Origin: Streptomyces sp. RPA4-2
GTDB taxonomy: Bacteria > Actinomycetota > Actinomycetes > Streptomycetales > Streptomycetaceae
Length of the DNA stretch: 64,000 nt
Reading direction: 5' to 3'
Assembly: GCF_012273515.2 (NCBI RefSeq)
Contig: NZ_CP050975.2
Location: 2,542,001 to 2,606,000, forward strand
Under the pieces are notes generated by a model that did no database searches, had not been told where the DNA came from, and worked only from the letters and a program-made list of their open reading frames with translations. Both the position numbers and the translations under genes were made by a program. Position 1 is the first letter of the stretch. Each line of letters starts with the position of its first letter. This document shows, in pieces, positions 46,583-57,240 of the stretch.

Positions 46583-47466
46583 CTACGTGGCGTGCGGGCG
46601 CTCGGTCGTGGCCGGATCGTGGGGGTCGGGGGCGCGGTCGTCGCGGGTGCCGGGCGGGGTGCGGCCCTGTTGTGCGCGGAAGCGGACGGGAGCCGTGCCG
46701 ACGCGGCGGGTGAAGAGGCGGGAGAAGTAGGCGGGGTCGTCGTAGCCGACGCGTCTGGCCACGGCGGCGACGGGGAGTTCGGTGGCGGCGAGGAGTTCCT
46801 TGGCGCGGCCGAGGCGGATGGTGAGGAGGTAGTCCTTGGGGCTGCAGTACGGCGGCGCGGCGGACGGCGCCGCGCAGTTCGGCGGGGGTCATGCCGTGCC
46901 GGGCCGCGTGTTCGGCGACGGTCAGTGGCTGGAAGGCGTCCCGGGCGAGGGCGTGCAGTACGGGGTCGCCGTCGGGGGTGAGGTCGGCGCGGGCGCGGCG
47001 CAGCGCGACGAGGAGTTCGTGGACGGCGGCGCCGGTCTCGACCTCCAGGAGGGGGTTGCCGCTGCGGGCGGCGCGGGCGATGCGGGCGACGGTGGCGCGG
47101 GCTCCGGTCGCGTCGGAGAGGGGGACGACGGGGCGGTCCGGTTCGATGTAGCCGAGTTCGGTGTAGGCGGTGGTCGCGGGGCCGGTGAAGTCGACGAAGC
47201 ACTCGTCCCAGCTGGGGGCGGGTCCGTAGTGGTGGGGCACGCCGGGGGTGAGCCAGAGCAGGGCGGGCGCGGTGATGGTGTGGCGGTGTCCGTGGGGGTC
47301 CTGGAGCCAGCCGCCATGCGGCTGACGACGACGGCGACGTGGTGGTCGAGGGTGCGTGGCCCGACGGGGGCAGTTCGCCGTGCTGGAGGCCGACGCCGAG
47401 GCAGGTGAGGCCGAGCCGGTGGTGGACGGGGGCGGGGGTGAGGTACCGCATCCAGGTGTGGTGCAT
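46583..47466 (-). pseudogene. AraC-family transcriptional regulator, frame-broken
   Basis: A coding sequence spread over several frames. It opens MHHTWMRYLTPAPVHHRLGL, an N-terminal cupin-like sensor. The frame shifts near the GGGGG run at 47366-47370 to RTLDHHVAVVVSR, shifts again near 47317 to GGWLQDPHGHRHTITAPALL, and again near 46853 to SPKDYLLTIRLGRAKELLAA. The C-terminal HTH pair ends GYDDPAYFSRLFTRRVGTAP, typical of AraC. Two added bases and one removed base give about 294 residues. It is divergent from the GH35 beta-galactosidase across an array of 22-bp repeats, so it is the probable regulator of that gene. Confidence 0.75.
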
Positions 47467-47520
47467 CCGCTGTCCTCCCGCCGGTGCGGCCGGTGCCGTT
47501 CCTCGGTGCGCTTCGGTGCG

Positions 47521-47608
47521 GCTTCGGTCCGACGTCGATGCGACTTCGGTCCGACGTCGGTGCGGCTTCGGTCCGACGTCGGTGCGGCTTCGGTCCGACG
47601 TCGATGCG
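47521..47608. promoter_or_regulatory. Four 22-bp direct repeats between araC-type and GH35 genes
   Basis: Four contiguous 22-bp units start at 47521, 47543, 47565 and 47587. Each contains CTTCGGTCCGACGTCGRTGC with an inner CGACGTCG palindrome; partial copies flank both sides. A 22-bp period is about two helical turns, so all units face the same side of DNA. The array lies in a divergent promoter region, which fits an operator set for the AraC-type regulator. Confidence 0.65.
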
Positions 47609-47709
47609 ACTTCGGTCCGCATTCGGTCCGCATCCGGTGAGACTTCGGTCCAACCAGAGGTGATCTTTGTCCATGGACGTGGTCGCCGCCAGGGGGTGAG
47701 GGTGGGCCC

Positions 47710-49539
47710 ATGAGCGAGTTCGCGGTGGGGGACACGGATTTTCTGCTGGACGGGCGGCCGGTGCGGCTGCTGTCGGGCGCGCTGCACTACTTCCGAGTGC
47801 GTGAGGAGCAGTGGGGGCACCGGCTCGGGATGCTGCGGGCGATGGGGCTCAACTGTGTGGAAACGTACGTCCCGTGGAATCTGCACGAGCCGCGGCCGGG
47901 CGTGTTCCGTGACGTGCAGGCGCTGGGCCGGTTCCTGGACGCGGCGCGGGAGGCGGGTCTGTGGGCGATCGTGCGGCCCGGCCCCTACATCTGTGCGGAG
48001 TGGGAGAACGGCGGGCTGCCGCACTGGCTGACGGGGCGGCCGCGCACCAGGGACGAGGAGTACCTGCGGGACGTGGAGCGCTGGTTCCACCATCTGACGC
48101 ACGAGATCGTGCCCCGGCAGATCGACCGGGGTGGCCCCGTGCTGATGGTGCAGGTCGAGAACGAGTACGGCAGTTACGGATCCGACCAGGTGTATCTGCG
48201 GCGGCTGGCCGACGTGCTGCGTGCCGAGGGGGTGAGCGTCCCGCTGTTCACCTCGGACGGTCCCGAGGACCACATGCTCAGTGGCGGCTCGGTTCCCGGT
48301 GTCCTCGCGACGGTCAATTTCGGCTCCCGCGCGCGTGAGGCGTTCGAGGTGCTGCGCCGGCACCGGTCCGAAGGCCCGCTGATGTGCATGGAGTTCTGGT
48401 GCGGCTGGTTCGACCACTGGGGCGGTGAGCACGTCGTACGGGATCCTGGGGACGCGGCGGACGCGCTGCGCGAGATCCTAAAGTGCGGGGCGTCGGTCAA
48501 TCTCTACATGGCGCACGGGGGGACGAACTTCGCGGGCTGGGCGGGTGCGAACCGGGGCGGTGGAGCGCTCCACGAGGGCCCGCTGGAGCCGGACGTCACC
48601 TCGTACGACTACGACGCTCCCCTCGACGAACTCGGGCGGCCCACCGAGAAGTTCTGGCGCTTCCGGGAGATTTTGGCCGGGTACGCGGAAGGGCCGCTGC
48701 CGGACGTGCCGCCGGCCCCGGCGCCGCTGGGCGCGCCCGCGGTCGTGGATCTGCGGGAGTGGGCTCCGCCGGATGCGGTGCTGGAGGCGCTGGGCGGTGT
48801 GGAGGCCGAGTACGCCGTGCCTCCCACCTTCGAGGAAGTGGACGTGGACCGGGGCCTGGTCCGGTACGAGCTGACCGTGCCGGGGCCTCGGGGTCCGTAT
48901 CCGCTGCTGCTGCGCGGGCTGCGGGATCTGGCGGTGGTGTACGTCGACGGAGCGGCGGCCGGGGTACTGACCGAGGACGACTGCCGGCTCAGCGAGCCCG
49001 TCGCGGGGAACGCGCGGGTGGAGATGTGGGTGGAGTCGCTGGGCAGGGTCAACTACGGGCCGCGTTCGGGCGAGCCGAAGGGCATCACCGGGGGTGTGCT
49101 GCACGAGCGGCAGTATCTGCACGGGGTGCGGGCTCGGGGACTGCGTCTCGACGCGTTCGACGACGGCGTCGGCGGGGTGCCCTTCGCGGGGCTGCCGGCG
49201 GGGGGTGCCCGGGGTCTGTACCGCGGCACGGTGGAGGTGCGCGGCGCCGGGGACGCCTTTCTCGATCTTCCGGGCTGGACGCGGGGGTTCGTGTGGATCA
49301 ACGGGTTCAATCTCGGCCGCTACTGGTCGGCGGGCCCGCAGCGGTCGCTGTACGTGCCCGGGCCGGTGCTGCGCGAGGGGGCCAACGAGGTGTGGGTCCT
49401 GGAGCTCCAGGAGTCGGGCGGGGAGTCCGCCGGGCCGGTGCCGCCGGTTCTGCGCGGCCCGGCTCCGATCGGGGCGCACGATGCTCCGGTTCCGATCGGA
49501 ACGCACGATGCTCTGCCTGGTTCGCGGGGCCTGGGCTAG
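47710..49539 (+). CDS. Glycoside hydrolase family 35 beta-galactosidase
   Basis: A 609-residue GH35 enzyme. The barrel begins FLLDGRPVRLLSGALHYFRV. It has GLNCVETYVPWNLHEPRPG and RPGPYICAEWENGGLPHWL. The acid/base is the second glutamate region VQVENEYGSYGSD, and the nucleophile is the glutamate in CMEFWCGWFDHWGGE. The galactose-binding-like C-terminal domain is LDLPGWTRGFVWINGFNLGR. No signal peptide is present, so it acts inside the cell on imported galactosides. The ATG lies downstream of the 22-bp repeats; regulation by the divergent AraC protein is inferred. Confidence 0.93.
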   Translation: MSEFAVGDTDFLLDGRPVRLLSGALHYFRVREEQWGHRLGMLRAMGLNCVETYVPWNLHEPRPGVFRDVQALGRFLDAAREAGLWAIVRPGPYICAEWENGGLPHWLTGRPRTRDEEYLRDVERWFHHLTHEIVPRQIDRGGPVLMVQVENEYGSYGSDQVYLRRLADVLRAEGVSVPLFTSDGPEDHMLSGGSVPGVLATVNFGSRAREAFEVLRRHRSEGPLMCMEFWCGWFDHWGGEHVVRDPGDAADALREILKCGASVNLYMAHGGTNFAGWAGANRGGGALHEGPLEPDVTSYDYDAPLDELGRPTEKFWRFREILAGYAEGPLPDVPPAPAPLGAPAVVDLREWAPPDAVLEALGGVEAEYAVPPTFEEVDVDRGLVRYELTVPGPRGPYPLLLRGLRDLAVVYVDGAAAGVLTEDDCRLSEPVAGNARVEMWVESLGRVNYGPRSGEPKGITGGVLHERQYLHGVRARGLRLDAFDDGVGGVPFAGLPAGGARGLYRGTVEVRGAGDAFLDLPGWTRGFVWINGFNLGRYWSAGPQRSLYVPGPVLREGANEVWVLELQESGGESAGPVPPVLRGPAPIGAHDAPVPIGTHDALPGSRGLG

Positions 49540-49570
49540 ACCGTGTGGGGGGTGGGCGTCCGCGAGCGCA

Positions 49571-49607
49571 GCGCGGGCGTCCGCGAGTGGGCCGCGGACG
49601 CCCGCGC
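49571..49607. terminator. Terminator between GH35 and trypsin genes
   Basis: A 15-bp perfect stem (49571-49585 with 49593-49607) with a 7-nt loop lies between two convergent genes and can serve both. Confidence 0.75.
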
Positions 49608-49631
49608 CGTGTCATGACGGCGACCGGACCC

Positions 49632-51622
<1,991 letters not shown>

Positions 51623-51722
51623 GGGGATGCCGCGGCGCACGGAGCGCGCGGTGTCCGCGGGGTGAGTCAGAACACCCCAAAAGGCTTTGCCTCGCGCCTC
51701 CTTCAGGAGCGAGGGTCGAAGG

Positions 51723-52952
51723 ATGAGCACCAACGACCCCGCGGCGCGTCTCCTCACCGCTGTGTACGAGGGTGACAAGGACGCGGTGGTGCGGCTGCTG
51801 CGCTCCGGCGCGAGCCCGGAGTCGGCGGACGCGGAGGGCGGGACGGCGCTGTATCTGGCCGCGGTCAGCGACCGGCCGGACGTCGTACGGCTGTTGCTGG
51901 CCGCGGGCGCCGACCCGGACCGGCTCAGCCAGGGCACGGACGCCCCACTGTGCGGGGCGGCCTGCGGCGGCCACACGGAGGTCGTACGGGCCCTGCTGGC
52001 GGCGGGCGCGAGTCCCGACCGCGTGGAGGGGTTCGGATTCACGGCGCTGACCTGGGCGGTGCAGCAGGGCCGGGCCGCGGTGGTGACGGAACTGCTCGCG
52101 GCCGGCGCGGACCCCGACCGGCCGGGACCGACGCGTGAGCCCCCGATCGTGGCGGCGGCCCGCCGCGGCTCTCCCGGCTGTGTCCGCGCCCTCCTCCAGC
52201 GCGGAGCGCGGGAACGGTCCGCAGCGCTCGCCGAGGCACACCGCTGGCTGGCCGTCGACGTGGAGGCCGCACTCCGCGCGGGCCTGGAGCGGACCTACGG
52301 TCCCGGCCACCCGTCGGCCGTCCACCGCTACCCGGAGGACGGCGGTATCACCGTCGAGGTGCAACTCCTCGACCCCGCCGGGCACCCCGTGTCCGGCAAC
52401 GACCAGCAGACCGGTCACGCCGCCATCGCCACCCTCCTGGAGACATCCCTCGGCATCGCCGCCCCCGCCCCGGAACTCGCCGCCCGCGCCCTGCGCCGCG
52501 CCGACCCCGCCGACGACGACTGGACCGAGGCGGCGACGGCTCTCGGCCTGCGCGGCGACGAGGACACGTTCCGTGCGGCGGTGCTGTGGTGCCGCGGCAC
52601 CGATCCGCTCCGGCAGGCCTTCGGGGCCGACGTGCTGGGCCGGTCCCGCGCGCCTCGAAGCAGGCAGGTGCTGCGCGAACTCGCCCGCGAGACCGGGCAT
52701 CCCGTGGTCGCGCGAGCCGCCGTCGCCGCTCTGGGCCGCCGCGCGGACCCGGCCGCGCTCCCCGAGGTCCTGCGCCACGCGGAGCACCCGGAGGCCGCGG
52801 TGCGCGCGGCGGTCGCCGACGCGCTGGCCGGACTGCTGGCCGCCGGCCACACCGAGGGCATGGAACAACTCCGCGCCCTGGCCGAGGACCACGACACCGA
52901 GGTCCGCGCACGGGCGGCACACGCGCTGACGGTGCTGCGCGGGGAGAACTGA
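51723..52952 (+). CDS. Ankyrin-repeat and HEAT-repeat protein
   Basis: A 409-residue repeat protein. The first ~180 residues form about five ankyrin units (VVRLLRSGASPESADAEGGT, VVRLLLAAGADPDRLSQGTD, VVRALLAAGASPDRVEGFGF, VVTELLAAGADPDRPGPTRE). The last ~110 residues form HEAT-like helical pairs (HPVVARAAVAALGRRADPAA and HPEAAVRAAVADALAGLLAA). The middle links the two. Both repeat types bind proteins; the partner is unknown. The ATG at 51723 is preferred to a longer open frame. Confidence 0.87.
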   Translation: MSTNDPAARLLTAVYEGDKDAVVRLLRSGASPESADAEGGTALYLAAVSDRPDVVRLLLAAGADPDRLSQGTDAPLCGAACGGHTEVVRALLAAGASPDRVEGFGFTALTWAVQQGRAAVVTELLAAGADPDRPGPTREPPIVAAARRGSPGCVRALLQRGARERSAALAEAHRWLAVDVEAALRAGLERTYGPGHPSAVHRYPEDGGITVEVQLLDPAGHPVSGNDQQTGHAAIATLLETSLGIAAPAPELAARALRRADPADDDWTEAATALGLRGDEDTFRAAVLWCRGTDPLRQAFGADVLGRSRAPRSRQVLRELARETGHPVVARAAVAALGRRADPAALPEVLRHAEHPEAAVRAAVADALAGLLAAGHTEGMEQLRALAEDHDTEVRARAAHALTVLRGEN

Positions 52953-53116
52953 CCGACAGGGAGAACGCGCCGGCGGGCGGAACCGACCGGCGGGGAGATC
53001 CGACGAGAGGCTCGGCCCGCCCTGCGGAAGCCGGCGACCGCCGGCCCTCGCGCACGAACCGCCCGACCTCGCGCACGGACCGCCCGTCCTCCTCGCGCGC
53101 GGCGGGGCCGGCGGGC

Positions 53117-53632
53117 TCAGGCCCCGGCCGGTATCGCTGCGGGGGCGGTGACCCGGCGCGCTCTGACACGCACCACGGCAAGCCGGCACACGACCTGGGC
53201 CAGAGCCATCAGAAGCAGTGCGGCGGTCCACGCGTCGGCCCCGGTGATCAGGTTGTCGCGGCTGAACCGCGCGATACTGCCCGCGCCGCCGTGGGTGGCC
53301 CAGAACTCGAATCCGGCGCGGGCGGCCATGCCGGCGATCCACAGGAGCGCGGCGAGCGCCCCGGCTCTGGCGATCGCGACCCCGTCGGCCGCCCGGCCTA
53401 GCCGGGTGGCCGCGCCGCAGGCGAGGCCCAGGGCCGCGCCTGCGGCGACGGTGACGGCATCGAGGCGGACGTCGTGCCCCTCGGTCGGGAAGGACTTGAG
53501 GTAGTACGCGGCCGCGGCGGCGACGGCGGCCAGCGGCAACAGCGTGTGGAGCAAGGTCATGCGGGTGCCGCGGATCTGCGGGATCACGAGAAGGATGAGA
53601 GCCGCGGAGATGATGTAGTCGGTCGTCGTCAT
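53117..53632 (-). CDS. Multi-pass membrane protein, unknown
   Basis: A 171-residue protein with about five hydrophobic segments, including YIISAALILLVIPQIRGT, LLHTLLPLAAVAAAAAYYLK, VTVAAGAALGLACGAATRLG and WTAALLLMALAQVVCRLAVV. The basic RxRARRVT motif follows the last helix. It resembles small CcdC/DUF1453-like membrane proteins in layout only, and no family was confirmed. The ATG at 53632 begins MTTTDYIISA. It is separated from the steroid cluster by a 145-bp spacer. Confidence 0.7.
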   Translation of the reverse strand: MTTTDYIISAALILLVIPQIRGTRMTLLHTLLPLAAVAAAAAYYLKSFPTEGHDVRLDAVTVAAGAALGLACGAATRLGRAADGVAIARAGALAALLWIAGMAARAGFEFWATHGGAGSIARFSRDNLITGADAWTAALLLMALAQVVCRLAVVRVRARRVTAPAAIPAGA

Positions 53633-53777
53633 GTCCTCGAGACTGCCGTTCGCGGCGCCGCGCGTCCTCAACCACCGGGTTGAGCACGGGTGGGTTTCCG
53701 GCCTCCACCCAGGGGTTGAGACCGGCGAACGCGCAGGCCGGCGAACGCGGCCTGCGCGACCCGGCGGGACCGGGGCG

Positions 53778-54725
53778 TCAGCGGCCTCCCGCCGACTCCC
53801 CCGCCGCGCCGCCCGCTCCGTACACCGCGCCGGGCTCCTGCGCGCGCGCCAGGAGTTCCAGGGCCGTGTCACCGGCCTCGGAGGGGCTCCGGCGGGCACC
53901 GCCGTCCGCGCCCGGCCCCGGCCGCCAGCCCTCCATGACGGTGATACGGCCCCCTTCGGTCTCGAAGACGCGTCCGGTGACGCCTGCGCTCGCGTCCGCC
54001 CCCAGCCACACGACCAGCGGCGACACGTTCTCGGGCGCCATCGCGTCGAAGGAACCGGCGTCCGGTGCCGCCATCGCCTGGGCGAAGGCGCGTTCGGTCA
54101 TCCGGGTGCGAGCCGCGGGCGCGATCGCGTTGACCTGGACGCCGTAACGCCCCAACTCGGCGGCGGCGACCAGGGTCAGCCCGATGATCCCGGCCTTGGC
54201 GGCGCTGTAGTTGCCCTGCCCGAGCGAGCCCAGCAGCCCGGCCCCGCTGCTCGTGTTGACGACCCGGGCCCGGGGCGTCCGCCCCGCCTTCGCCTCCGCC
54301 CGCCAGTGCGCCGCCGCGTGCTTCAGCGGCAGGAAGTGGCCCTTGAGGTGGACGCGCAGGACGGCGTCCCAGTCCTCCTCGTCGAGGTTGACGAGCATCC
54401 GGTCACGCAGGAAGCCCGCGTTGTTGACGAGGGTGTCGAGGCGTCCGTACGTCTCCAGGGCGGTGCGCACCAGGGACGCGGCACCCTCGGTGGTGGCGAC
54501 GTCGCCCGCGTGGGCCACCGCTTCGCCGCCCGCCGCGCGGATCTCCGCCACGACCCGCGCGGCCGGGCCGTCCGCACCCGGCGAGCCGTCCAGCCCGACC
54601 CCGAGGTCGTTCACGACGATCCGCGCGCCCTCGGCGGCGTACGCGAGCGCGTGCGCCCGGCCGAGTCCGCGCCCCGCGCCGGTGACGATCACGACCCGTT
54701 CCCGGCACAACAGCGGTCCGCTCAT
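53778..54725 (-). CDS. Short-chain dehydrogenase/reductase (steroid cluster, Rv3548c-like)
   Basis: A 315-residue SDR. The cofactor motif is VVIVTGAGRGLGRAHALAYA, followed by ARIVVNDLGVGLDG, the NNAG-containing DTLVNNAGFLRDRM and the catalytic S...YxxxK in NTSSGAGLLGSLGQGNYSAAK. It resembles the longer actinobacterial SDRs that keep a C-terminal extension. It is the second gene of a minus-strand pair read from the operator at 55561. It corresponds in position to Rv3548c, next to the EchA20/IpdAB genes of mycobacteria. The exact step is unknown; oxidation or reduction of a CoA-bound keto or hydroxy group is likely. Confidence 0.85.
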   Translation of the reverse strand: MSGPLLCRERVVIVTGAGRGLGRAHALAYAAEGARIVVNDLGVGLDGSPGADGPAARVVAEIRAAGGEAVAHAGDVATTEGAASLVRTALETYGRLDTLVNNAGFLRDRMLVNLDEEDWDAVLRVHLKGHFLPLKHAAAHWRAEAKAGRTPRARVVNTSSGAGLLGSLGQGNYSAAKAGIIGLTLVAAAELGRYGVQVNAIAPAARTRMTERAFAQAMAAPDAGSFDAMAPENVSPLVVWLGADASAGVTGRVFETEGGRITVMEGWRPGPGADGGARRSPSEAGDTALELLARAQEPGAVYGAGGAAGESAGGR

Positions 54726-54726
54726 C

Positions 54727-55512
54727 TCAGTCCTCCTGGTAGGTCGGATCGGCCCTGTTGACGGTCGCGGCGTCGAGGAAGGCGGGCCGCTCCCCTCCCC
54801 CGTGGACGAGGAGCGAGGCCCCGCTGATGTAGGCGGCGGCGTCCGACGCGAGGAAGACGGCGGCCCCGCCGACGTCGGACGGGTCGGCGAGACGGCCGAG
54901 CGGGACGGTCCGGGAGACGGCGGTGACGCCCTGCTCGCCGCCGTAGTGGAGGTGGGACAGCTCGGTGCGGACCATGCCGACGACGAGGGTGTTGACCCTG
55001 ATGTCGGGGGCCCACTCGACGGCCATCGAACGGGCCAGGTTCTCCAGGCCCGCCTTGGCCGCCCCGTACGCCGCCGAACCGGGCGACGGGCGCGTCCCGC
55101 TCACACTGCCGATCATCACGATCGAGCCCCCGGCCCGCCTGAGGTGCGCGTACGCGGCGAGCGAGGCGGTCAGCGGCGCAACGAGGTTGAGCTCGATCAC
55201 GCGCGCGTGCCGCTCGGCGCCGGCTTCGGCCAGGGGGCGGTACGGGGCGCCGCCGGCGTTGTTGACCAGTACGTCGAGCCGGGGCAGCGCGTCGAAGAAG
55301 GTGTGCACGGCGGGCGGGTCACGCAGGTCGACCGGGACGAACTCCGTCCCGGCGACGGGTACTTCGGGGGGTCTGCGCGCGCAGACCAGCACCTTCGCGC
55401 CCGCCTCGACGAAGGCCCGCGCGATCCCGGCCCCGACCCCGCGGGTCCCGCCGGTGACGACGACGGTCCGCCCGCCGAGATCCATGCCGTCCGTGCCGTC
55501 CACGTTGTCCAC
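54727..55512 (-). CDS. Short-chain dehydrogenase/reductase (steroid cluster, Rv3549c-like)
   Basis: A 261-residue SDR. The NAD(P) site is VVVTGGTRGVGAGIARAFVE, with LVNNAGGAPYRPL and the catalytic SVSGTRPSPGSAAYGAAKAG. A GGGAGG ribosome site precedes the GTG start at 4-nt spacing. It is the first gene of the minus-strand pair and starts 46 bp from the conserved operator. Position and pair partner match Rv3549c of the mycobacterial KstR2 regulon. The substrate is not proven. Confidence 0.85.
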   Translation of the reverse strand: MDNVDGTDGMDLGGRTVVVTGGTRGVGAGIARAFVEAGAKVLVCARRPPEVPVAGTEFVPVDLRDPPAVHTFFDALPRLDVLVNNAGGAPYRPLAEAGAERHARVIELNLVAPLTASLAAYAHLRRAGGSIVMIGSVSGTRPSPGSAAYGAAKAGLENLARSMAVEWAPDIRVNTLVVGMVRTELSHLHYGGEQGVTAVSRTVPLGRLADPSDVGGAAVFLASDAAAYISGASLLVHGGGERPAFLDAATVNRADPTYQED

Positions 55513-55557
55513 AGGGCCTCCCGCGCGGATGCATTCGCTGCTAGCTTCGACACTGCA

Positions 55558-55577
55558 CCTAACAAACGTTTGGTGGG
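55558..55577. promoter_or_regulatory. KstR2-type operator, echA20/SDR divergent region
   Basis: CCTAACAAACGTTTGGTGGG lies between the SDR and echA20 starts. The 14-bp core AACAAACGTTTGGT is a near-perfect dyad. It shares 16 of 19 positions with the reverse complement of the site at 61827, and fits the mycobacterial KstR2 pattern AnCAAGnnCTTGnT with one mismatch in each half. Confidence 0.7.
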
Positions 55578-55595
55578 AAGGTAGCTGATGCGTCC

Positions 55596-56390
55596 ATGGG
55601 TGTCTCCACCTCGTCCCCGGAAAAACGGATCTCCGTCGTCACGGTCGACTTCCCGCCGGTGAACGCGCTGCCGGTGCGCGGCTGGTTCGACCTCGCCGAC
55701 GCCGTGCGCGCCGCGGGCCGCGACCCAGGAACACGGTGTGTCGTACTGACGGCCGCCGGGCGCGGTTTCAACGCGGGCGTGGACATCAAGGAGATGCAGC
55801 GGGAGGCCCGGGAGACCGGGGGCCACCACGCACTCGTCGGGGCGAACCGCGGCTGCTTCGAGGCCTTCGCCGCGGTCTACGAGTGCGAGGTGCCGGTCGT
55901 CGCGGCGGTCCACGGATTCTGTCTGGGCGGCGGGATCGGCCTGGTGGGGAACGCGGACGCGATCGTGGCGAGCGAGGACGCCACCTTCGGGCTGCCCGAG
56001 CTGGACCGCGGCGCCCTCGGCGCGGCCACCCACCTGGCCCGTCTGGTCCCGGGGCACCTGATGCGCGCCCTGTACTACACCGCGCGCACGGCGACCGCGG
56101 CCGAGCTGCACGCGCACGGCTCGGTGTGGAAGGTCGTACGGCGCGAGGAGCTCCGGGACGCCGCCCTGGAGCTGGCACGCGAGATAGCCGCCAAGGACGG
56201 CGAGTTGATCAGGCTCGCCAAGGCCGCCCTCAACGGCATCGACCCCGTGGACGTGCGCCGCAGCTACCGCTTCGAACAGGGCTTCACCTTCGAGGCGAAC
56301 CTCAGCGGAGTGGCCGACCGCGTCCGCGACACGTTCGGCCGACAGGCCGCGGAGGCGGCCACGGGGACCAGGAGGCCTGCCAGTGAGTGA
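55596..56390 (+). CDS. echA20: Enoyl-CoA hydratase family protein EchA20 (steroid ring D opening)
   Basis: A 264-residue crotonase-fold enzyme. The CoA/oxyanion block is GRGFNAGVDIKEMQ; the second is VVAAVHGFCLGGGIGLVGNA. A DATFGLPELDRGALGAATHL stretch and C-terminal helices complete the fold. In mycobacteria EchA20 hydrolyses a beta-diketo ring of the bicyclic CoA intermediate HIEC-CoA rather than hydrating an alkene. The assignment rests on its position before ipdA and ipdB, exactly as in M. tuberculosis. It is the first gene of a four-gene operon and overlaps ipdA by 8 bp. Confidence 0.87.
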   Translation: MGVSTSSPEKRISVVTVDFPPVNALPVRGWFDLADAVRAAGRDPGTRCVVLTAAGRGFNAGVDIKEMQREARETGGHHALVGANRGCFEAFAAVYECEVPVVAAVHGFCLGGGIGLVGNADAIVASEDATFGLPELDRGALGAATHLARLVPGHLMRALYYTARTATAAELHAHGSVWKVVRREELRDAALELAREIAAKDGELIRLAKAALNGIDPVDVRRSYRFEQGFTFEANLSGVADRVRDTFGRQAAEAATGTRRPASE

Positions 56391-57240
56391 CAAGACCATG
56401 TCGGCGGACGAGGCCGTCGCCCGCCTTGAGAGCGGGATGACGCTGGGCATCGGCGGCTGGGGTTCACGCCGCAAGCCGATGGCCCTGGTCAGAGCGCTGC
56501 TTCGGACCGGGATCTCCGATCTCACCGTCGTGTCGTACGGCGGCCCGGACGTCGGGCTGCTCGCCGCCGCCGGACGCATCCGCAAGCTGGTCACCGCCTT
56601 CACCACCCTCGACTCCATCCCGCTCGAACCGCACTACCGCGCGGCGCGCGAGAGCGGCGCCTTCGAGCTGACGGAGGTCGACGAGGCGATGTTCATGTGG
56701 GGCCTGCACGCCGCCGCGAACCGCCTCCCCTTCCTGCCGGTGCGCGCGGGGATCGGCTCGGACGTGATGCGGGTCAACCCCGGCCTGCGGACCGTCACTT
56801 CCCCCTACGAGGACGGGGAGACGTTCGTCGCCATGCCCGCCCTCCGCCTGGACGCGGCCCTGGTCCACATGAACCGCGCGGACCGCGCGGGCAACGGCCA
56901 GTACCTGGGCCCGGACCCGTACTTCGACGATCTGTTCTGCGAGGCGGCCGACACGGCGTACGTCTCCTGCGAGCAGCTCGTCGACCACCTCGGCACCGCC
57001 GCGCTCAGCAAGGATGCCGCGCCGCAGACGCTGCTGCTGAACCGGTCGAGCGTGACGGGTGTCGTCGAGACGCCGAACGGCGCGCACTTCACCTCCTGCG
57101 CCCCCGATCACCCGCGCGACGAACCCTTCCAGAAGCTGTACGCCACCACGCCGTACGACCGGTTCGCCGAGCGTTTCCTCGCCGGTGACGAAGACGCGTA
57201 CCAGTCCGCCGTGCGGACCTGGCACAAGGAGCGGCGATGA
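56383..57240 (+). CDS. ipdA: Steroid ring-cleaving hydrolase, subunit IpdA
   Basis: A 285-residue class I CoA-transferase-fold protein. It has the nucleotide-fold start GMTLGIGGWGSRRKPMALVR, the SYGGPDVGLLAAAGRIRKLV glycine loop and a late DEPFQKLYATTPYDRFAERF. With IpdB it forms a heteromer that opens the last ring of the steroid nucleus (COCHEA-CoA hydrolase) instead of moving CoA. A GTG start overlaps the echA20 stop. Gene order matches Rv3551 and Rv3552. Confidence 0.88.
   Translation: MSDKTMSADEAVARLESGMTLGIGGWGSRRKPMALVRALLRTGISDLTVVSYGGPDVGLLAAAGRIRKLVTAFTTLDSIPLEPHYRAARESGAFELTEVDEAMFMWGLHAAANRLPFLPVRAGIGSDVMRVNPGLRTVTSPYEDGETFVAMPALRLDAALVHMNRADRAGNGQYLGPDPYFDDLFCEAADTAYVSCEQLVDHLGTAALSKDAAPQTLLLNRSSVTGVVETPNGAHFTSCAPDHPRDEPFQKLYATTPYDRFAERFLAGDEDAYQSAVRTWHKERR

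Noticed and set aside
47460..47700. CRISPR-like or mobile-element repeats at the AraC/GH35 region
   Set aside because: Units are contiguous 22-mers without spacers or terminal inverted repeats; position fits a promoter operator array.
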